DNA of 37,372 nucleotides from RQOF01 sp964461135 (GTDB lineage: Bacteria; Calditrichota; Calditrichia; RBG-13-44-9). This document shows positions 32,066 to 37,372 of this stretch, one piece after another. The stretch covers positions 1 through 37,372 of the forward strand of contig CAYWTB010000040.1 of the NCBI GenBank assembly GCA_964461135.1, read 5' to 3'. A program made the position numbers and the translations under genes. How positions within the stretch are numbered: the first letter of the stretch is position 1; each line of letters begins with the position of its first letter. Below the pieces are notes generated by a model. The model ran no database searches and was not told the DNA's origin. It saw nothing but the letters and a program-made list of their open reading frames with translations.

Positions 32066-32508
32066 GAAAAATCCTCTTTTTCTAATGAAAGATCAAATTA
32101 ATATCAATGAGAAATTATTGCAAGTTTAAAATCAAGCCCTTATTTCTCATCTGTTTCCTTAAAGCAGAGTGAAACGGCAGGAATCACAAGCTGAAATTTA
32201 AGATATACTATTGTTTTTTTATGTGACAAATATATGATATTTTTTTTCTGATATTTTAAAAAATTCCTGAATATGTATTAGTCAATTTCTCTGCCTGAGT
32301 CAGTGATGTAAACAGTCAGTTTTCGGTTAAAGCAGTTCACCTCTGAAGTGTTTTCAGGATATTTTCAACTTGATACCACCAAGGTGGGAGTGATGCCTGG
32401 TTTTCTGCCAACCCTGGAAGGAATTTTTCGACATTGTGCTTGTATGTTCATATATAATACGATAAATTGTAACACAAAAATAAAAATAATAACACACCAT
32501 CGGAAGAG
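32066..32508. other. Upstream region of the TonB-receptor operon
   Basis: 443 bases between divergent genes. The part near 32200-32280 is very AT-rich and should contain promoters for both sides. Around 32385-32425 is a GC-richer stretch (AAGGTGGGAGTGATGCCTGG, then CTGCCAACCCTGGAAGG) that can fold partly and might be a leader, but I cannot match it to a cobalamin, TPP or other riboswitch consensus. A 92-codon frame crossing it is judged spurious. Confidence 0.45.
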
Positions 32509-34362
32509 ATGGCTAATAAAGTTTTTTTATTGCTTGTTTTTACTTTTGCCTGTTACGCAAAAGGTCCGGAGCCAGCTCCCGCAGACAGTCTCCATACCTA
32601 CCAGTTTCCTGACTCTATTGTTGTAATTGCCAATCGCTATGAACTCTCCATTCAATCCATTACCAACTCAGTTGATATCATTCCGGTAAAAGAATATCCC
32701 TGGCTTGCAGTGCATTCGGTTTTGGAACTGACGGATGCGCTTTCGCCCCAGATTTTTGTACTGGAAAAACGAGTGGTTGGTTTTGGTGTAGGCGAGAATG
32801 GTGCAGGGAATGTCTCCATCCGGGGGATGGGGGGACGGCCCAATACCGGAATTCTGGTGCTAATCAACGGCCGGCCGGATTTTATGGGAATTTTCGGACA
32901 CCCGCTTCCGGATGTCTATGGATTAAACTCCATTGATCAGGTTGAAGTAGTCAAGGGTCCTTCCTCCACTGTTTTCGGGTCTAACGCCATGGGCGGTGTA
33001 ATAAACCTGGTGACCCGGGTACCGGCATCAGATAAGCTGAACTTCGTGATGCAGGGAGGAAGTTATAATACATTCACTCAAAATCTGGATTTCTCTCACA
33101 GCTATGGCCGGACAAACTCCCGCCTGCTGATGACTCATCAGAAAACAGACGGCCACATTCCTTCCAGCGAATTCGACGGCTGGAACCTGGCTGGGGAGAT
33201 AGAAAAATTTTTCTCACCTAACTGGAGGGCATCGCTGAAAGGACGGTATGTGCCGTATCAGTTTAATGATCCGCTTATGGGTGAAGACCTGGCCGCTCTG
33301 GGATATTATGGAAAAATCAGACGCGGCATGGCGGATTTAGAGGTGGAAGGACAGGCAGGACAGCTGAAGAATTCATTTCATCTGTATACCAACCTGGGAC
33401 ACCATCGCTTTAATGACGGTTTTGAATCTCATGACTTTACCTACGGATTTTCATCCTACCAGGGATTACAGTATTCTCCCAAATTGCAGGTAAACTTTGG
33501 CCTTGATGCCCTGTACTACGGGGGGAAAGCAAAAAATGTCATATCTCCTCAAGCGCCACCGGTACCGGACCTGCATACCATAACATCGCTGGGTGGTTAT
33601 ATGGTGGTGTTCTACAGCCCTAGGCCTTTTCTTACCCTGCAGGGAGGTCTGCGTTCCCAGTATACTTCACTGGATTTATCGAAATTTACACCCACTTTGG
33701 GGATTTCCATGCTGCCGCTTAAATTTCTGAGAATTTTTGCCAATTACAATGAGGCATTTCGAATTCCGACCCTGCGGGAGCTGTACCTCTTCCCGGTGTC
33801 TAACCCGGAACTGAATCCGGAGAATGTGCGGAGTGAAGAGTTGGGTGGATTTATTTTCCTGGGAGGGAAGAACCATCTGAAATTTTCCGTATTTCGTAAT
33901 CGCATCGACAATATTATCCAGCTGGCGGCAAATTCTGCTCCACCTCCGCCCCAGATATTTTATAACAGTGGTGAGGCCGAACAGTGGGGGGTGGAATCTC
34001 TGCTCCGTATTCATTTTGTAAGGGGAGCAGATGCCCGGATCTCTTACAGTTACCTTAATCCCGATAATCTAACGGCTTTCAGTCCGCGTCATATGATAAA
34101 GTATTATGCCGGATATACTTACTCATTTTTATCCCTGTCCCTTTTCGGCAAATATATTGCAGATTTGTATGCGGATAATAACCGGCAAAGCCCCCTGGGG
34201 GATTATCATATTTTAAATGCAACGGTAGCCTTCCGCTATCGACAGGTGATGCTTGATTTTCAATTGCGTAATCTGCTGGACCGCTATTATGAGGTTTTGC
34301 CGGGATATGAAGCGCCGGGATTTCATGTCCTGGCCGGATTTACAGTACAATGGCCATTTTGA
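32509..34362 (+). CDS. TonB-dependent outer-membrane receptor
   Basis: A 617-residue outer-membrane receptor. Signal peptide: MANKVFLLLVFTFACYAKG. A TonB-box-like stretch, FPDSIVVIANRYE, follows near residue 35. The plug domain (about 45-165) has VSIRGMGGRPNTGILVLING, then INQ-type sequence SIDQVEVVKGPSSTVFGSNA and MGGVINLVTR. The rest is a beta-barrel with alternating strands, ending LAGFTVQWPF with the C-terminal Phe used by the outer-membrane assembly machinery. It should import a scarce ligand too large for porins, driven by TonB. Two genes follow at once on the same strand, an ECF-transporter S component (10 bases) and a methyltransferase, suggesting vitamin or cofactor uptake. The ligand cannot be read from the sequence. 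Confidence 0.9.
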   Translation: MANKVFLLLVFTFACYAKGPEPAPADSLHTYQFPDSIVVIANRYELSIQSITNSVDIIPVKEYPWLAVHSVLELTDALSPQIFVLEKRVVGFGVGENGAGNVSIRGMGGRPNTGILVLINGRPDFMGIFGHPLPDVYGLNSIDQVEVVKGPSSTVFGSNAMGGVINLVTRVPASDKLNFVMQGGSYNTFTQNLDFSHSYGRTNSRLLMTHQKTDGHIPSSEFDGWNLAGEIEKFFSPNWRASLKGRYVPYQFNDPLMGEDLAALGYYGKIRRGMADLEVEGQAGQLKNSFHLYTNLGHHRFNDGFESHDFTYGFSSYQGLQYSPKLQVNFGLDALYYGGKAKNVISPQAPPVPDLHTITSLGGYMVVFYSPRPFLTLQGGLRSQYTSLDLSKFTPTLGISMLPLKFLRIFANYNEAFRIPTLRELYLFPVSNPELNPENVRSEELGGFIFLGGKNHLKFSVFRNRIDNIIQLAANSAPPPPQIFYNSGEAEQWGVESLLRIHFVRGADARISYSYLNPDNLTAFSPRHMIKYYAGYTYSFLSLSLFGKYIADLYADNNRQSPLGDYHILNATVAFRYRQVMLDFQLRNLLDRYYEVLPGYEAPGFHVLAGFTVQWPF

Positions 34363-34372
34363 AAATGACAGG

Positions 34373-34918
34373 ATGATTTCAGAGGAAATGGAAAACCGAT
34401 CAATTTACAAGCATATTCCCCTGGCAGCCCTGTTTGCGACTCTGGGCGTCATTTTTCCGGTGTTTTTTCATATTACCGGTCTGGGCAGCGCCTTTATGCC
34501 CATGTTTATTCCCATTATAATGGGAAGCATGCTTCTGCCTCCCTCACTGGCGGTAACTATCGCCTTTATTACACCTGTTGTGTCGTTTCTTTTAACCGGG
34601 ATGCCGCCGGTGTACCCACCCATATTAATTCTGGTAATCGCGGAGTTACTGACGGTCAGCCTTCTGAGTTCCTATCTTTATTTCATGAAAAATTGGTCTG
34701 TCTGGATTACGCTGGTAATAGCCATGGGAGCTGACCGGCTGGTACTATTTGCATTTGTATTTTTTCTCGCTAAAAAGCTGGGATTTCCGGGAAGGTTTTT
34801 TTCTGCGGGAGCCGTCATATATAGCATACCGGGAGTGGTATTAATCTTCCTGATCATTCCACTCACCTTAAAATTTTTACAGCGTAAATATCCACAGATC
34901 CTTCAATCACAACAATAA
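34373..34918 (+). CDS. ECF-transporter S component (substrate unknown)
   Basis: A 181-residue integral membrane protein from the ATG at 34373; a longer frame beginning inside the TonB-receptor gene is judged spurious. Five to six hydrophobic segments are present: PLAALFATLGVIFPVFF, FMPMFIPIIMGSMLLPPSLA, VTIAFITPVVSFLLTGMPP, ILILVIAELLTVSLLSSYLY, WITLVIAMGADRLVLFAFVF and VVLIFLIIPLTLKFL. The small size and helix pattern are those of the substrate-binding S subunit of energy-coupling-factor vitamin importers. The energising ATPases and T subunit are not in this window and may be shared from another locus. Co-location with a TonB receptor suggests two-step uptake of one compound. Confidence 0.72.
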   Translation: MISEEMENRSIYKHIPLAALFATLGVIFPVFFHITGLGSAFMPMFIPIIMGSMLLPPSLAVTIAFITPVVSFLLTGMPPVYPPILILVIAELLTVSLLSSYLYFMKNWSVWITLVIAMGADRLVLFAFVFFLAKKLGFPGRFFSAGAVIYSIPGVVLIFLIIPLTLKFLQRKYPQILQSQQ

Positions 34919-34935
34919 ATTGTTGAAAAAATGCC

Positions 34936-35544
34936 ATGAGACCGAACATTTCTCATCACAGATTTTTTGAAAGTAAAGCAGATATCTGGGAGCAGAACGA
35001 AACCCCTGAAAAAGTTAAGCGCCTGAGTGAGATTTTTACTCAGCTACAGATCGGAATTGGGCAGCGGGCCCTGGATGTGGGAAGTGGAACCGGTATTCTT
35101 GTTCCCATTCTTTTAAAACGTGCTGAACCTGAAGTTTCGGTATGGGAATTTGATTTTTCAGCTCAGATGCTGTACAAAAACAAAAATCGCTGGAACCCAT
35201 CGTCCCGGCCATTATTTCATATAAATGGTGACAGCCATTTATTACCTTTTCGGCCGGACAGCTTTGACTTTATTGCCTGTTTTGCAGTTTTGCCCCATTT
35301 AACCGATAAGAAAAAAGCCATCCGGGAATGGTACCGTGTTCTGGTTCCGGGCGGGAAACTTCTGATACTACACCTTATGAGCAGTTTCAATCTGAATAGA
35401 TTGCATGCCGAGGCCGGTTTTGAAGTAGAAAATGATCATTTACCGCCGGTTGAGGAAGTTGCCCGATTATTGTTCTCCCAGCAATTTTCCGTTCTTATCT
35501 CTTGTGAAGAAGAGGATCTTTATCTTCTCCTGAGCGAGAAGTAA
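34936..35544 (+). CDS. Class I SAM-dependent methyltransferase
   Basis: A 202-residue Rossmann-type methyltransferase. Motif I (SAM binding) is ALDVGSGTGILVPIL near residue 45; the acidic end of strand 2 is in VWEFDFSAQML; motif II/III region is NGDSHLLPFRPDSFDFIACF; motif post-III is REWYRVLVPGGKLLILHL. It belongs to the UbiE/COG2226-like group. It starts 17 bases after the transporter gene and is the third member of that operon. A methyltransferase joined to a cofactor importer suggests modification of the imported compound, but this is inference. Confidence 0.85.
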   Translation: MRPNISHHRFFESKADIWEQNETPEKVKRLSEIFTQLQIGIGQRALDVGSGTGILVPILLKRAEPEVSVWEFDFSAQMLYKNKNRWNPSSRPLFHINGDSHLLPFRPDSFDFIACFAVLPHLTDKKKAIREWYRVLVPGGKLLILHLMSSFNLNRLHAEAGFEVENDHLPPVEEVARLLFSQQFSVLISCEEEDLYLLLSEK

Positions 35545-35556
35545 CTTTTACAGGGA

Positions 35557-35573
35557 ATAAGAACCCTTCTTAT
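35557..35573. repeat. Short perfect inverted repeat after the operon
   Basis: ATAAGAA (35557-35563), loop CCC, TTCTTAT (35567-35573), 12 bases after the methyltransferase stop codon. The stem is AT-rich and lacks a T-run, so it is at best a weak terminator. The remaining bases up to 35773 contain no gene and presumably hold the promoter of the oxidoreductase. Confidence 0.3.
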
Positions 35574-35773
35574 GAAAGATCAGGAATAAGGTTGTATCTG
35601 GATTTATCCGGTACAATTTTATAAATTATTGTTCTCCTGATGTCTGTAATTCCGAGATAGAGGAGATTTAAATCCGAGGAAATGATGCCGGTTTCCAGCA
35701 TAGTCCGGGATGAAATCAATTTATGGTTTTTCTGTTGCCGCCTTTAGAGGCAGTTGGTTTAAGGGTTAAAATT

Positions 35774-37171
35774 ATGAAGGATAACGATAAATTTAAAGTC
35801 AATAAATCCGGGGGATATTGTGTCGCCATATTTGGGGGCGGTGTTGCGGGTGCGGAGGCCGCCTTTCAACTCTCACGGCGTGGAATACACACTGTTTTGT
35901 TTGAACAGCATGCATTACCATACGGGAAAATAGAAGAGGGTCTTCCCAAATGGCATTTAAAACTTCGTGCGCAGGAAGAAGGCAAAATAGACGAAAAACT
36001 TGTTCAACCGCTGACACATTTTGTCCCCAGGACAAAATTCGGCAGAGATCTGAGTTTATCGGAAGTTCTGTCTTGGGGATTCAGCGCCGTTCTGCTGGCA
36101 GTAGGGGCATGGCGGGACAGGCCCCTGCCGGTCAGGGGAATTGATGAATATCGGGGAAAGGGACTCTATTATCAGAATGAATTTGTTTCAAGCTTCAATC
36201 ATCAGCATGAGCCGGATTCCCGGCAGCCACTGTGTGAAATCCGGGATAACGCTATCGTTATCGGAGGAGGGCTGGCCTCCTTTGATGTGCTGAAAATTCT
36301 TATGCTGGAGACGGTAGGAACTGCCCTAAAAATCAAGGGAATACGCAGTGATCTTTTTACTCTGGAAAGAGAAGGAATTAATGTTGTATTGAATAATCAC
36401 GGGCTTACTTTGAGTCAGCTGGGTCTGGAAGGATGCACGCTGTATTACCGCCGGCGTATTATAGATATGCCACTGGCTCCAATGCCGGTGAATGCCAATC
36501 CATCCCGCCAGGAGAAGGTGTTTCTACTGCGGCGACGGATTGCGGAAAATTTTATGCAGAAATATCTGTTCAGGATGCGGGAATGTTATATACCAGTGGA
36601 TAAGATTATTAAAGATAACCGCCTAGAGGGGATAATTTTCCAGAAAACCCGGGTGGAAAATGACCGGATCGTTCCTGTTACCCATCCTTATCTTGAGGTT
36701 CATTCACCTCTGGTTATTTCATCCATCGGGAGTATTCCCGAACCGGCCGGGGAAATTCCCATGGAAAATGAAATGCTGTCCATAGAAGATCCCGTCAGCG
36801 GTAAAATCCGCGGTTTTGATAATGTTTTTGCAGTGGGCAATGCAGTGACCGGCAGGGGTAATATACGGGAATCACTGGTTCACAGCCGCGAGATTACCGA
36901 ACGGGTGGCGGAAAATTACCTGGACTGGCAGATGGGAAAATTTAATGAGTATATCAAAATGCAGGAAAAAAATATGGACAGGGCTGTAATCCGGGTAACC
37001 CGCGAACTGGAAAAAAGACTTCCCCTGTCCGCCGGGCACGTATCACATATCATGGAGAAAATCCAGTCGCGTCAGAGGGAAGTTGGATATCATGGCGATT
37101 ACAGGCGGTGGATTCTTGAACATTTACCGGTAAGGCTGGAAGATTTGAATTCAGGTAAAACAGGCGGGTGA
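35774..37171 (+). CDS. FAD/NAD(P)-dependent oxidoreductase (GltD/FprA-like)
   Basis: A 465-residue flavoprotein from the ATG at 35774 (AAGGG 9-10 bases upstream); an earlier in-frame ATG at 35723 adds 17 residues unlike the family. The FAD-binding fold opens with VAIFGGGVAGAEAAFQLSRR, followed by FEQHALPYGKIEEGLPKWHL. A second Rossmann fold for NAD(P) is AIVIGGGLASFDVLKIL. The FAD-closing motif near residue 365 is VFAVGNAVTGRGNIRESLVH. The layout resembles ferredoxin-NADP reductase FprA and the glutamate synthase small subunit GltD. No iron-sulphur domain is present. The electron partner and substrate are unknown; it is separated from the upstream operon by 229 bases. Confidence 0.8.
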   Translation: MKDNDKFKVNKSGGYCVAIFGGGVAGAEAAFQLSRRGIHTVLFEQHALPYGKIEEGLPKWHLKLRAQEEGKIDEKLVQPLTHFVPRTKFGRDLSLSEVLSWGFSAVLLAVGAWRDRPLPVRGIDEYRGKGLYYQNEFVSSFNHQHEPDSRQPLCEIRDNAIVIGGGLASFDVLKILMLETVGTALKIKGIRSDLFTLEREGINVVLNNHGLTLSQLGLEGCTLYYRRRIIDMPLAPMPVNANPSRQEKVFLLRRRIAENFMQKYLFRMRECYIPVDKIIKDNRLEGIIFQKTRVENDRIVPVTHPYLEVHSPLVISSIGSIPEPAGEIPMENEMLSIEDPVSGKIRGFDNVFAVGNAVTGRGNIRESLVHSREITERVAENYLDWQMGKFNEYIKMQEKNMDRAVIRVTRELEKRLPLSAGHVSHIMEKIQSRQREVGYHGDYRRWILEHLPVRLEDLNSGKTGG

Positions 37172-37235
37172 TTTTTGGGATCCTTAAAATTTATGGCTAC
37201 AGATACTGAGTGTTATGTTCCGGTTCTATAAAGGA

Positions 37236-37346
37236 TTAGTATTCTTCTTCTCTTACTTCCAGCCCGAAGCGCTGGTAATTTTTTCGAATAAAGTGTTTCC
37301 ATTTTTCCGGCACTTCATCTCGACTTTGACAGTTAATTTTCGTAAG
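37236..37346 (-). CDS. Possible 3' part of a minus-strand gene
   Basis: On the minus strand the last codons before a TAA at 37236-37238 read RDEVPEKWKHFIRKNYQRFG and then LEVREEEY, which looks like a genuine protein C-terminus. The frame meets a TGA at 37347-37349 and has no convincing start inside the open part, so it may be a short gene with an unusual start, or a longer gene broken by a frameshift near the right edge. I do not recognise it. Confidence 0.25.
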   Translation of the reverse strand, partial: LTKINCQSRDEVPEKWKHFIRKNYQRFGLEVREEEY

Positions 37347-37372
37347 TCATTGTTTTTATTGAAGAGTTTTTT

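Noticed and set aside
32380..32430. Riboswitch before the TonB-receptor operon
   Set aside because: A GC-richer foldable stretch exists, but I could not match it to cobalamin, TPP or other known cores.

Overview
The window looks like chromosomal DNA from a Gram-negative bacterium of moderate to low GC. Outer-membrane envelope genes (a TonB-dependent receptor, a helix-hairpin-helix protein with a probable beta-barrel, lipoproteins) point to a diderm. The mix of NrdJ, SD-poor starts, NPF-type lipoproteins and many genes resembling only distant families fits the FCB group (Calditrichota, Marinimicrobia or KSB1-like lineages). That placement is inference from gene content; there is no rRNA in the window. 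I see no tRNA, CRISPR array, intact transposase or phage gene.

Layout. 0.5-6.5 kb (+): an NSS sodium symporter with a tiny MetS-like partner, holA, an ECF sigma/anti-sigma pair behind its own ECF-type promoter, a membrane GAF-GAF protein with a decayed GGDEF domain, and a small Cys-rich protein closed by a strong terminator. 6.9-13.3 kb: a YfcE-type phosphoesterase (-), a YhaM-like OB/HD protein (+) with a broken HD site, then on the minus strand mazG, a membrane histidine kinase, an NtrC-type sigma-54 activator and a receiver-like protein lacking the phospho-acceptor Asp, which has a sigma-54-like promoter in front. 13.6-14.5 kb (+): a CoA-binding protein, a possible frameshifted membrane peptide, and an FmdB zinc ribbon. 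14.6-19.9 kb (-): a helix-hairpin-helix envelope protein and a DNA-maintenance cluster ligA / THEP1-type NTPase / nth. 20-23.5 kb (+): two related lipoproteins, a PdxJ homologue that has lost its catalytic residues, and the bifunctional NAD(P)H-hydrate repair enzyme.

23.5-25.0 kb is gene-poor and appears to hold gene remnants. 25.0-26.5 kb (+): a second ECF sigma factor, apparently leaderless behind an ECF-type promoter, followed by a secreted beta-solenoid-like protein rather than an anti-sigma factor. 26.6-32.1 kb (-): B12-dependent ribonucleotide reductase nrdJ, a DUF2520-type Rossmann protein, and an acidic, Glu-rich protein of unknown function. 32.5-37.2 kb (+): a TonB-dependent receptor, an ECF-transporter S component and a SAM methyltransferase in tight order (a candidate vitamin-uptake operon), then an FAD-dependent oxidoreductase.

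The most distinctive theme is a set of four proteins that keep the fold of a signalling or metabolic enzyme but have lost the residues needed for its chemistry: GGDEF, HD exonuclease, receiver and PdxJ. Alongside these, both ECF sigma genes carry recognisable self-type promoters. Three gene-poor spots contain reading frames that look like small proteins broken by one-base indels or cut down; these may be decay or assembly error.
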